Source: Axinella damicornis
Taxonomy: Eukaryota; Porifera; Demospongiae; Axinellida; Axinellidae
Direction: 5' to 3'
Assembly (NCBI GenBank): GCA_963931865.1
Contig: OZ007516.1
Coordinates: 2,157,883 to 2,221,882, forward strand
Length of the DNA: 64,000 nucleotides
The notes under the pieces were generated by a model. The model was not told the origin of the DNA and searched no databases. It worked only from the letters and a program-made list of their open reading frames with translations. This document shows, in pieces, positions 54,501-64,000 of the stretch; position 1 is the first letter of the stretch; each line of letters starts with the position of its first letter. Position numbers and translations under genes: made by a program.

Positions 54501-57500
54501 GTCATCTAGCGCACCATGTCATGTGATACGTTAGCCTCATACACAGGCCATGCTCATGCCATCTTAGCACAATGTCATGTGATACGTTAGCCTCATACAC
54601 TGGCCATGCTCATGCCATCTTAGCACAATGTCATGTGATATGTTAGCCTCATACACAGGCCATGCTCATGCCATCTTAGCACAATGTCATGTGATATTCC
54701 TTGTACACAGGCCATGCTCATGCCATCTTAGCACAATGTCACGTGATATGTTAGCGTCGTACACTGGCTATGCACATGCCATCTAGTGCATAAGGTCATG
54801 TGATATGTTAGCCTCGTAAATAGGCCTTCTCACCCAGGCATTTGTCGCTTGCAGTACTAACACGCTAGTACTGACGCTGGGGGGAGAAGGCCTGGGTAGA
54901 TATGTATCAGCTGTCATCACCATTATAGAAACAGCTGTTCTCGGAAGTCATATCATCTATACAGATACATGTAGCCATGGCAATGCTATGCACATGTGAT
55001 AGCCAAAGGCCACCTGTCATGTATACAGTGACCTGTACATTGAATGTGAAGCTTAATAAGCACTGAGTCACAAGAGCCGGGAAGCCAACTGAACAACAAG
55101 GCGCATACTACCTACATGTAATTGCAGTTCTGCCGATGATGTACACAGGGAGTGGCTACTTATAGCGCAGCAGACCATCCAGTTGGCAGCCATGCATGGT
55201 TACGGGTTGGTTGGACTCATATGGGTGTGGTGTAAGTAGAGTTCAGTCAGTGCTTGCATTGCCACCATCATTGATATGCTACCAAATACACAGCTGTCAC
55301 AAACACAGCTTTCACAAACACAGCTGTCACCAGCAGTAGTCAACAGGATAAGGTAACAAAGGGAGTTACAGCTGCTGCAGGAACAGCTAGCCTCGTTCCC
55401 AGGCTCCTCTCCAGCTCCTGTGACAAAAAGCTGGGGAGGAGCCGGAACGAGGCAGCTACAGCAAGCCAGGAACTGACAACTCAGGTAAAGTTGAGACCTT
55501 ACCTTTTCCTTGTGACTAGCAGCCCTGTCCACTCTGGATCCTTTGAGGTCAAACTTCCGGTGGATCATCACTGTGGAGCTGAAGACGTTTCTCATGACCA
55601 TCCAGTACGTCTCAGCGTTGTTCACGGTCAGACGGTACATCCCCAGGTACTGAGGAAGCAGGGTCTTCCCCTCTGTGGTGACAACGTGCTGTACACAAAG
55701 GAAGGAAGGATTAATGGATGGACGTATTCTGAGATCAAGAAGCAGACTGTGACACTTGTGTAATGCAGCAGAGATAGCGGAAGAGATCGATGAAGGGTCT
55801 TACAATAAAAAGTTCACATGTAAATTACGCAATGATCATGGTTATGACCACCGTTCCCAGGCCTGAGGCTACAAATGTACTGCAAGTATGCACTTCTAGA
55901 GATGGATAGCAAGTCATTCTAGTGGGCAGAGTTAGTGGATTCAGGCAAGAATACAGTTGCTAAGTGAGAATGAAGTTTGGATCACACGGGTACCAAATTG
56001 GTAACATTAAGGTGAGTTCAAAGTGACATAGAAACAAGAACAGCGAGTAAGACTGCTTGCTGACTCATGCTCTACTCACAGCATGATAGGGCTGCAAGAT
56101 CTGGTGCAGGAGGGCCACCTCTTCACTCGTGATGGACTTCATGACTACTCTCCGGTCGTATGAGTTAAAGAACCGCGCCCCACTCCTACCGGGGCTGTCT
56201 GTGGGCTTTGGTGGTTGGCTGACGATGGAGTGCTGAAGGAGACAAAGAAGCCATGACACTCAGCATCACTACAGATGGATTCCATAGCATCTTTCACCAT
56301 GGCAACTGGAGGGTATTACATCATGCTGATTGCATCACATGAATTCTAGTTTCCATGGTGAAAGAATCTGCTGTAGGATAATTGCATATCACATATAATA
56401 CTGGTTGCAGCATGTGTGTGAATGTGTGTATGTACATAACAGAAACCACACATGCATGACTGATGCAGATATTCATGAGCCCGAGAAGTATGAAAGCACA
56501 TGCCAACCCTGCATTATACACGTAAATGGCTGCTCACACACCACAACACTCCCACTACAGTAGCTGAAACAGCAAACTACACGTACATTCACAAGGACTC
56601 AGCCTAGTAATGTACATGCATGGGATGGTGGTTCCCTTGTTCAGCATGATACCACAAGTGGAACACAAGTGCAACAGAACACATGGCTATCCTTGCAGAG
56701 ATGAAGCCTATGTAGTAGCAAGAGCATGCAGACGTGGCAACCCCTAGCCTTGGTCCCAGGCCATACCCAGCATTTCGTTGCTTGCAGTACAGAAAACCAG
56801 GACTGCAAGCGACAAAAAGCTGGGTGAGGCCTAGGAACGAGGCTAGGCAACCTCATCAGTCATGTGCACGGTCAAGACTTCACATCAATCTCTTAGTTCA
56901 CTGGTACTAGAGCCATCACTTACCATATACTCTAAGTCGTCTATTCTGAATCTCTTTCTCAGGTCATGGAAGACCCTCGGACAATACTCCTTGAACTTGA
57001 AGTGGCCAGGAAGGTTCTCCCTGGAGGAACACAGCAGAGGCAGAATTTCAAAGGACTGCCAAATTACTTGGACACTTGGATTTAATCCTAACTAGCAACT
57101 AGAGGTTCATGGCTTGCAGAATGGAAGAAACACATACAGGGTTTCTTTGGGGGGGGGGGGGGGGGGGGGGGGCATTTGGCCCCCGTTGAAAATGTTTTGC
57201 CCCCTTAGAGATTTCAAACCCAGACCCCCCTAAACGGCACACTGCTACACACTATTCAATCGCCCCCCCCCCCCCCCCCCCCCCCCAACTTCTCTATGTT
57301 CTGTTTTGCCCCGGCCCCCTTGTGATAATAAACCCTGAACACAGTGTCTTGAAAATGAGCAACACAATGTTGTATCTTGTTGTTGCATTTGGCCTAAAAA
57401 AAACAAGCCTCACTCCCAGGTCTCAGCCCGCAAACAAAACCCAGGCTGGGGGTCTGGGAATGAGGTCACATAATGGTGGTAGTGTCACAGAGTTAACAAA

Positions 57501-57946
57501 CGTATCCTGTCATAGGGTAAACAAACACATCCTTATATAGAAAAAAAACAACAGATGTTGTGCACTTACTTGTTATAGAACTGGTTTTCCACTCTGATTT
57601 TACTGAAGGCTTTGAAGTCCTCTGGCAGCAGGAGGCTAGGTTCCATACTGGTCGTCAGCTCATTGATCTGAGAACGGAGCACAAATCAACTTGCTTACCT
57701 CATACCACACATCCAGAGCGTAGTAGCAGAACAAACCGCTTTCTCCTTCCCTTCAAGAATCTCCCCCCAACAGTTTACTTTCTAGCTAGATGATAATCCA
57801 TTGCTACACATTAGCGTCCTCCACACTATCAACAGCAGATCATACATAAGTGGTGCATTTTAAATGGAAACTCGCCCCGCCAAGGTGTTCACCCATTTAG
57901 ACAAAGATGCCCAACAGTTGCATGTAAACAAATAACAGAAGCACCC

Positions 57947-57977
<31 letters not shown>

Positions 57978-59140
57978 ACACTGTATCCCTTTCAGTCCTC
58001 CCCACTATTTCTCCCTTCACTTCTCCCATTCCTCCCACTTTCTCCTCACCACTTCTGCCCCTCCCCTTCCTCCATCCTCGTGCCCACCACTTTTCCCCCT
58101 CTTCCTGCCTCCCCCCCCCCCCCCCCCCCCCCCTTCTCCCCCCTTCCCCAGCAACAAACTGGTCTGTAAGGTAGTGGACAGGTGCACTGCAAGCTACTGA
58201 TCACACCCATGCTAGGGAGCATGGGTGTGATGATAAGATAATTACTAGATAAATTAATCAATTACTCTCCACCCAGTTCTCCTACTCTTCTAAGCCCACA
58301 AGCAGACATCTAGCCTTTGTAGCCTCGTTCCCTGGTCATTCCCACCGCCAGCATTTGATCGAGTGCAGAGTGCCCCTACATTGCCAGACTAATCACACCC
58401 ACCACAAACTGATTCCTGTGCCATAAATATTGCACCACGTGAGTCACTGCCAAACGGCCATTGGCAGAGTACAGCGTACACATGGCCTAGTGTCAGCCAA
58501 GTATACAGCAGGTGCTACGGTGCCGCCAAAAGCTTATCTGGCATACTTTCACGAATACAAACCTGGATGGCCAAATATGTCATGCAGCTACAGTAGTGGG
58601 TACTAGGCTTATTTTAGCCTCGTTCCCAGGACGTGGCCTGGGAACGAGGCTAGGTTATTATGCACTAAATTTCCGAATGTTTACTCGTGTTACGTAGCAG
58701 ATTTAATGCCCTAGTAATTCCCAGTCATCCCTAGTAATCCCCAGTAATCTCTAGTAATCCCCAGTAATCTCTAGTAATCCCCAGTAATCTCTAGTAATCC
58801 CCAGTAATCTCTAGTAATTCCCAGTAATCTCTAGTAATCCCCAGCCAATGATGCACACACACACAGGATGCAAGCATTCATCAACGCCACTGCCCAGAGC
58901 CAGGAGAGCATGATCATAAGATCACCTCATGTGCAATCCCTTCTCATCTGAGATAGTCATTCAATTCAACTCAAAGCACCCATGTCTACAGTAACAGTTG
59001 CTTACACTGTGTTGTACTCCCCACATGAACACGGACAGGATGGGGTCCTTGGACCGAATGAACCTCTTCTTCTGCTGCTTGGCCTTCAGGTGCCTCACCT
59101 TGTGAGGACCACTCTTACCCCTTCCAGGCATCCTTGACAT
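51560..59140 (-). CDS. PIP4K2: Phosphatidylinositol 5-phosphate 4-kinase type II (11 exons)
   Basis: Lipid kinase that converts PI5P to PI(4,5)P2. Exons in coding order: 59006-59140, 57570-57667, 56924-57020, 56080-56232, 55503-55688, 54319-54432, 53982-54157, 53428-53592, 52952-53092, 52172-52272, 51560-51640, about 481 residues. Landmarks matching vertebrate PIP4K2: [73 protein letters not shown] (the catalytic-lysine MKSI region), [69 protein letters not shown] and [17 protein letters not shown]. Exons 7-9 encode an acidic, proline-rich insert where vertebrate enzymes also vary. The start is at 59140 or 59131. The exon 7 to 8 junction is one base out of phase (see findings); every other junction fits. 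Confidence 0.92.
51951..52041. mobile_element. Degraded palindromic MITE (PIP4K2 intron 10)
   Basis: GTCTCCAGGCTCCCTC and its inverse GAGAGCCTGGGAACGACGCTA enclose an imperfect hairpin. GTGGAGAACT occurs on both sides. Confidence 0.55.
52415..52710 (-). repeat. Inverted shorter copy of the 28.2-28.7 kb element
   Basis: GTAACGGAAGTGGGATGGGA at one end and GCACAGAGAGCTGCCTGGCA at the other match the element in VPS50 intron 19 in reverse. Only about two to three internal minisatellite units are present here, against about ten there. Confidence 0.65.
52853..52936. mobile_element. Palindromic MITE, long subtype (PIP4K2 intron 9)
   Basis: Arms start TAGTCTCGTTCCCAGGCTCC with CCCCAGCTTTTTGTC inside. 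Flanking 9-mers ATGCAAGAC and ATGAGAGAC agree at 7 of 9 bases. It ends 15 bases short of exon 9. Confidence 0.88.
53735..53893. repeat. 43-bp tandem repeat (PIP4K2 intron 7)
   Basis: Units GGACACCTCTCTAATCGGGA plus CAGCGAGGCCACCCCTGAATT start at 53783, 53826 and 53869, with an altered first unit. Confidence 0.9.
54483..54897. repeat. 56-bp tandem array grading into a palindromic MITE
   Basis: About six units containing GTTAGCCTCATACACAGGCC and ATGCCATCTTAGCACAATGT. The last unit (54809-54897) runs into TAGCCTCGTAAATAGGCCTT and a hairpin with TTTGTCGCTTGCAGTACTA like the long MITE subtype, so the array probably grew from a MITE end. Confidence 0.8.
55388..55453. mobile_element. Palindromic MITE (PIP4K2 intron 5)
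   Basis: TAGCCTCGTTCCCAGGCTCC and inverse GGAGGAGCCGGAACGAGGC around AGCTCCTGTGACAAAAAGCT. The right end is truncated before CTA. Confidence 0.8.
56745..56845. mobile_element. Palindromic MITE, long subtype (PIP4K2 intron 3)
   Basis: TAGCCTTGGTCCCAGGCCAT and inverse TAGGAACGAGGCTA, with inner TTGCTTGCAGTACAG. Flanking 9-mers GGCAACCCC and GGCAACCTC differ at one base. Confidence 0.88.
57404..57466. mobile_element. Diverged palindromic MITE (PIP4K2 intron 2)
   Basis: AAGCCTCACTCCCAGGTCTC and inverse GGTCTGGGAATGAGGT with an inner CAGCCCG/GGCTGGG pair. Confidence 0.6.
58615..58652. mobile_element. Palindromic MITE, minimal (PIP4K2 intron 1)
   Basis: A 38-bp element: TAGCCTCGTTCCCAGG, six-base loop, CCTGGGAACGAGGCTA. 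Flanks are only loosely alike. Confidence 0.85.
58709..58842. repeat. 20-bp tandem repeat (PIP4K2 intron 1)
   Basis: Units of CCCCAGTAATCTCTAGTAAT, about six copies, with variants at the edges. Confidence 0.93.
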
Positions 59141-59614
59141 GAATACCCTAGGGAGAGGAAGATTACAAGATTCATGGGTTGAGAAGGACATTAACGGGGA
59201 GTGGTATGCACTAAAGATATCATCAATCTGTACTCTGTAAGATAGATACATGTAGGTCTTGCTGTTAAGTATGTCTTGGCATTAATGGGAGTAATATGAC
59301 TTACTATGAAATGTAGCCCTCCCTAAAGGCCTTTGTCTCATCTGCCTGGCAATTGTAGAAGCCAACATGGCCGCAAATTCCAAAACATTCTCTATAACCA
59401 ATCTCTTCATACATAACAAAATTCATCAAAGAGACTACTTCCACTTCTCACATAGTTCCCCAAGTCCACTCATTAATTACACAGCCCACATGGCAAAAGT
59501 TAGATGCTCATAGTTCAACACATGTCAAGAGTTATGATGGCTTGACCGTGGCAAGAGTTAGGATGTTCATAGATGGCTGAGTGAAACGTACCATGATTCC
59601 TCATCATCCCCCCC

Positions 59615-59645
<31 letters not shown>

Positions 59646-59693
59646 ACACATCAACATTCTGGGGAAGAATACTGTGAGAATCTACCAGGGATC

Positions 59694-59780
59694 TAGCCTC
59701 ATTTCCAGGCTCCCCCTTGCACACGTGGTGAAGAATGTTTCATCGGCGCACGCAGGGGGAGGAGCCTGGGAACGAGGCTA
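59694..59780. mobile_element. Palindromic MITE with perfect target-site duplication
   Basis: TAGCCTCATTTCCAGGCTCC and inverse GGAGCCTGGGAACGAGGCTA. Perfect 9-bp duplication CCAGGGATC at 59685-59693 and 59781-59789. Confidence 0.93.
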
Positions 59781-61963
59781 CCAGGGATCAGTCCAAAGGC
59801 AGTTTTCAACTTCTCACGCATGATGACTACACGATCCTGTACCATCCGGCCCAGCAACAACACTGATACCGAATCATAATTATGCTATTAATGGCTTTGC
59901 CGTGTGCATGCTCTGAACTGGCCGGGCGGAGAGGGGCTAGCGGCACATTTATGATTGTGTGGCAGCAACAATCTGGTTGCTATCGGCAATACCTTATGCC
60001 AATCAAAAGATTTAGGTCATTCCCACAAATAGCCACATTTGCAACCATGATCCAAGATAACCGAACCATTGACCACAGGGATTCATGGACCGCCCTTGTC
60101 ACTCACATCGATGCAAGCTATGCGTGAATGGTCATCCAGCATCAGTTTCCATGTTTCGGTAGAGTCCTCTGTCTAGAGTTGTGGGCCATCCCACTTCCTA
60201 CACTAAGGTATCTTAGTCTAAGAAGTGTCATTCTATTCACGCCTTCTCTGAGGATCACTGGCTGCCAGTTGGAAGTCGTGGCCACAAGCATGACACTAAA
60301 TTAAACAGCTGTTGACTCTTTCAAAGAAAAGGACTTCAACTCTCCCTCCTGATAAGATTGTAATAATCTAGGGTAGGGATTCATTACTGCATGTTACTGC
60401 CCCAACCTGGCAGCAGGTAGACACTCATCCAGCCTCAAAACCAGGCCGTATCACGGCTTACCTGCGCAATCAGGAACTGCAGCAGCTAGATCAGTCGAGT
60501 CAAAGATGTCCAACTTCCTGTCCGACTAGACTCCAATCGGCCTCAGAAAGTAGTTTCTCTGTACTACTGTGTGGGCATATGCATGGATCCAGATATCTCC
60601 CGCTCACGTGCACAGAGGGTAAGTCTCGTTCCTAAGGGTCTGGGTACGAGTCTTCACAGTCCTGGTAAGTAGATTCATGAGCAGCCACCGGGTGACAGGT
60701 TGCTGCAGAGCCCACAATTTTAGAAGCCCTTGGTCCCTTATTAAATATCAATGTGATGTTTGCTGTAGTAAAATGTTGCTGTGTGTACTTGGTTCCTAGC
60801 ACCAGAGGATACTCTTCAGGATGTATTGTAGTCTATCCATGCAGATATAGACCAAGCTCTGGCTCTGAAAGTTGGGGGTGCACGGGTGTACGGAGGAGGG
60901 AGAGACAGCATGTTTAGGTTACATGTCTCCATGCCAAGCTGCACAATATATTATGATCGACTGCACACAGCCATCCTAACTATAAGTGCATACATGACTG
61001 CAACCACACCCACTCAAGCTGGCTATCACTGTTAAAGTGCTTCTTTACCCCTCCTCCCCTTTGGAGACCAACCTTAGGCTGAAAGGGCTTGGAGGTAGAA
61101 ATACAACACCTTACTTTGTCTTTTTGGCTTGACAAGGGAATTGTTGTCAAGGCCCATTACGGCCCACCTGAACATCCAAGCCCAGACACAGCCATGCTGT
61201 TTTCACCATTTGGGTGAACATTCCCACCTCCCCTTGACCCATAATTTGTGATATTGATCACATGAAGAGCCGGTCTCATACTACAAGTGACTGCAGGTTT
61301 TGCATGCAGTCATAAAGGCTGCCATGCCCTCTGCATGATTCTGAGCTGATACCAGTCACGCCGAGACACATCGTCCTTATAAAGACTATCCTGTTCCCTC
61401 ATAGATAGATGGAAAGGAAAGTAGCAAGTATTTCAAATACATGCAGAGTGTTTGAGTTGCTCTACTTCATCACTGCCATAGTGGAGTAGGTCCTGAAGTA
61501 CTTCAGAGGTATGCTGACCAAGTGTTGGTGGCGGCAACCTGACAGGTTGCTTAAACCCACTGTAGGAGACTGCTGGTCCTGTAGTTAGAAAGGTGATACT
61601 ATCTTGCAACCATGTTGCAGCAAGGTAATATGATCACTATGCAGAACCAGGCAGAACCTAACCTGGAAACAACACGTTCCCGACAGAGGGATGTTGCACT
61701 GAGTCAATGAGCCCCAGATGGTGCACCTGGTTGAAAAATACGAAGTATATTACAGATGCAAACAGAATATCCAGTGATGTGTTTGAAACCAAATTCACTT
61801 GTTAGCAAGAAATAACTATTGTGGCCTACACAACATAATGTTCTAAGGAGCAGAATTTTTATACCCAGAAATGGTGTCATACACCAAATCCCTTGTGCTG
61901 CATGCCCAATGATGTGAGGGCAAACAGGCAGAAGTCTAGGCCAACAACACTGATGTCACGTGC

Positions 61964-62110
61964 GGTTAGTCTCATTCCCAGGCCCGCAAGCCACTTTTGG
62001 TTGCATGAAAGAACGCACTGCAAGCGATGAACAGTTGGGCGGGGCCTTAGCCTTGTTCCCAGGCCGTTTTGGGAGGGAACGAGGCTAGGCGGGGCCTGGG
62101 AATGAGGCTA
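61964..62110. mobile_element. Nested pair of palindromic MITEs
   Basis: The outer element runs from TAGTCTCATTCCCAGGCCCG to CCTGGGAATGAGGCTA. Its right arm is interrupted by a 41-bp inner element (62047-62087, TTAGCCTTGTTCCCAGGCC to GAGGGAACGAGGCTA). GGCGGGGCC stands immediately on both sides of the inner one (62038-62046 and 62088-62096), a perfect 9-bp target-site duplication. Confidence 0.93.
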
Positions 62111-62631
62111 ATGTGCAGTTACATTTGGTGACTCGGCAGCCAGTGCCACCACAGTAAAAGAACATGCTTGCAACTATTAAAAACACACAGTGCATGTATT
62201 CACACACAGTGCATGTATTCATCTTTGCCCAGAGGCTGCATGATCCAGAAATGTTGGGTACTGCTATTGGTGTTCCTTGGTGACATTTTCTTTAGCTGTC
62301 TAGTAAAGTGATTGAGTAGGGCACTTCCTCTGAAGTGGTATTGAAATGTCCGCCCCACTCAACAGAGAGTACGGATACATACATACATACATATACGGCA
62401 TTCCGTCTGTTTCAAACCGTGGCAATCGTACCACACTGCATATATAAACAGTTGTGTTAAAGCTACTGTGCTAAGGACTACAGCATTACAATAAACTGAG
62501 CTAATAACTATCAAAGTAAAGTCACTGCTGTAACGAACTACTATTGAGTGCAAATTTAAAGCGATGATCAAGTAAACCATGCCATTTGCACTGTAGATGA
62601 CTTTGGCCTGGGAACAAGGCAATGTTTAGGC

Positions 62632-62683
62632 TAGCCTTGTTCCCAGGCCCGAGATGGGCCATCTCGGGCCTGGGAACAAGCTA
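62632..62683. mobile_element. Palindromic MITE, short subtype
   Basis: TAGCCTTGTTCCCAGGCCCG, small loop, and inverse CGGGCCTGGGAACAAGCTA (one G lost). The arm core is closest to the copy at 7916. An extra half arm, GCCTGGGAACAAGGC, sits at 62606-62620. Confidence 0.85.
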
Positions 62684-63223
62684 TCCTAACACTACTTGGT
62701 CTGATCCTTCTCGAGTGGTATAGCTAGGTCCCTTCTGTTCCAAAATGACCTGTATATATACTTCCTCCATCCCTCAAATCTGATTTTATATCTATTTTGT
62801 GGAAGTGCAAGTTCTAACTGCTCATTTACACTAGTTTATTTCAGTGCAGTAGTTACTATAATGCAGTGGCTTATAATCCCTACAGCACAGTTGAGTAGCA
62901 ACTTTAGGTGTATTAAAGATAATAGAATGCAACGCTCTATGATTAAAGCACAGTGTGATTGCAGCAGATATTAGCACAGTAGCTTTCTTTCATATTATAC
63001 AGCACAGTACAATCAGAATGGATTTCAAACAGCCATACTATGCTGCTGCCCACTACAATGTCACTGGGGGTCATCTTCTGAGTTGGAGAGGTCCTCCCCT
63101 CCCCTCCCTCCCTCCCATCACATCATACCATATGATCATAATTATACACTGCCACCAGTGCAGGACAACTCACACTCAAAGAGGGGAGTGGGCTTGTACA
63201 CAAAAAGGGGGGTATACTATATT

Positions 63224-63961
63224 CTAACTATGCTGCTTGAACATAGTGATTGTTTCTGCTTCTTTCGTACACGTTCCAGAACCGCACGAGTAGCCGCTTG
63301 GGCAGCAGCCCCATTGGTTCGAGTTCAACTTGCAACAGGTGTTCTCATCTGGACACTGGCTCCGTCCATCAGGACATGATATGGCATTCTTCAATGTGGG
63401 CTGCTTCTTGAATATAGCGATTGTTTCTGCTTTCCCTATGCACGTTCCAGAACCAACATCACATGTGTAGCCATTTGGGCAGCAATGCTGGCCATCGCTG
63501 CAGCAAACAGCATCCGGAACAGGACAACAGCCCCAATGTCCTGGGCTCATCTCGCAACACGTGTCTCCATCCGGACACTGGCTCTGTCCATCAGGACAGA
63601 TGATACTGTTTGATGTGGGCTGGTCCTTGAACGTTATTGCTTCTGCTTCTTTTGAGCATGTCATCTCACCTGTCCATGGGTTTTTAACGCAAACGTAGCC
63701 AGTTGGGCAGCAGTGTAGGAAATCGGGACAGCAAAATGCATTCGGAAGAGGACAGCAACCATACAAGTACGCTGATTTAAGGCAGCAAGTGTTATCCACA
63801 GAGCAGCAACTTTCGTCATTCGGACACTTCGCCTCGTCGCCGTGGGGACACACGATTCCGGGGCCCACGTTTTTCATAGACAAGCTAACAGATGGGTACG
63901 TTGGGTAGGCGTTTGCAGCCGTGAAGGCTGCCACGCAAAGAACAGCAAAGAGTAGACGCAT
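63224..63961 (-). CDS. Granulin precursor (progranulin-like), intronless, 245 residues
   Basis: A secreted cysteine-rich protein. Signal peptide MRLLFAVLCVAAFTAANA is followed by three granulin units: about C38-C102 (CCSVDNTCC, GCCPLPNAFCCPDFLHCC), C122-C174 (CCEMSPGHWGCCPVPDAVCC, the canonical unit) and C196-C231. The third lacks the central block, going from NQWGCCP straight to SGYSC, so it has eight cysteines instead of twelve. Linkers between units repeat KEAEAITFKDQPT and KAETIAIFKKQPT, showing that the units arose by tandem duplication. Granulins act as extracellular growth and lysosomal factors in animals. The single-exon structure is unusual for the family. The start is the first ATG, 39 bases from the window edge. 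Confidence 0.9.
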   Translation of the reverse strand: MRLLFAVLCVAAFTAANAYPTYPSVSLSMKNVGPGIVCPHGDEAKCPNDESCCSVDNTCCLKSAYLYGCCPLPNAFCCPDFLHCCPTGYVCVKNPWTGEMTCSKEAEAITFKDQPTSNSIICPDGQSQCPDGDTCCEMSPGHWGCCPVPDAVCCSDGQHCCPNGYTCDVGSGTCIGKAETIAIFKKQPTLKNAISCPDGRSQCPDENTCCKLNSNQWGCCPSGYSCGSGTCTKEAETITMFKQHS

Positions 63962-64000
63962 ATTGATAATCGCCAGTTTAGCTAATACTCCGGCTGTCCA

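Larger units (their letters stand above)
59141..63223. other. Four-kilobase region with no recognised gene
   Basis: The first part should hold the PIP4K2 promoter and 5' untranslated exon; CCAACATGGCCGC at about 59363-59375 resembles a YY1-type start-site motif. Further on are a C tract with CA run (59608-59650), three palindromic MITEs, and fragments shared with 29.1 and 18.8 kb (61180-61390, including CTCTGCATGATTCTGAGCTG). Short open frames here look noncoding. Confidence 0.5.

Noticed and set aside
59882..60127. 81-codon plus-strand frame upstream of PIP4K2
   Set aside because: No motif, no splice partner and no homologue I recognise; composition is like the surrounding noncoding DNA.

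Overview
The window is nuclear DNA of an intron-rich, early-branching animal, most probably a demosponge. The evidence is animal-type VPS50 and PIP4K2 genes with many short GT-AG introns, a large intronless beta-helix/multi-membrane-pass gene of a kind I associate with sponges, granulin and GH5 cellulase genes, and dense short palindromic transposons and minisatellites. The species call is inference; no rRNA, tRNA or mitochondrial sequence was seen.

Layout. The 3' part of an intronless GH5 endoglucanase (+) runs off the left edge. Next is a 1314-residue intronless gene (-) for a secreted-type beta-helix ectodomain joined to a multipass membrane domain. Its 5' end and upstream region (about 4.8-7.1 kb) are duplicated at about 11.9-13.4 kb. 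The first copy keeps the beta-helix gene and only a scrap of a leucine-rich-repeat (LRR) gene. The second keeps the intact 646-residue LRR gene (-) and only a broken scrap of the beta-helix gene. Between the copies lie a transposon-like inverted pair (7.6-8.9 kb) and BEN-domain gene exons (8.98-9.91 kb, +).

From 16.56 to 50.50 kb (+) lies a complete VPS50 (syndetin/CCDC132) orthologue. I assembled it as 37 exons with consistent phases, encoding about 946 residues (human about 964). Intron 19 is 14.7 kb. It is packed with minus-strand fragments of the same BEN-domain family, other exon-like pieces, a hAT-like MITE and many tandem arrays. Convergent to VPS50 is a PIP4K2-type lipid kinase gene (51.56-59.14 kb, -, 11 exons). 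After about 4 kb without a recognised gene, the window ends with an intronless granulin precursor (-).

The strongest new signal is a family of very short palindromic elements with ends close to TAGCCTCGTTCCCAGGC. Six copies have perfect 9-bp target-site duplications and four more have near-perfect ones. One copy is nested inside another with its own 9-bp duplication. The arm sequence also appears as the unit of several minisatellites, which suggests these elements seed tandem arrays.

The genes do not form a functional cluster. VPS50 (endosomal recycling tether) and PIP4K2 (phosphoinositide kinase) are housekeeping membrane-traffic genes. GH5, granulin and the beta-helix protein are secreted or cell-surface products.
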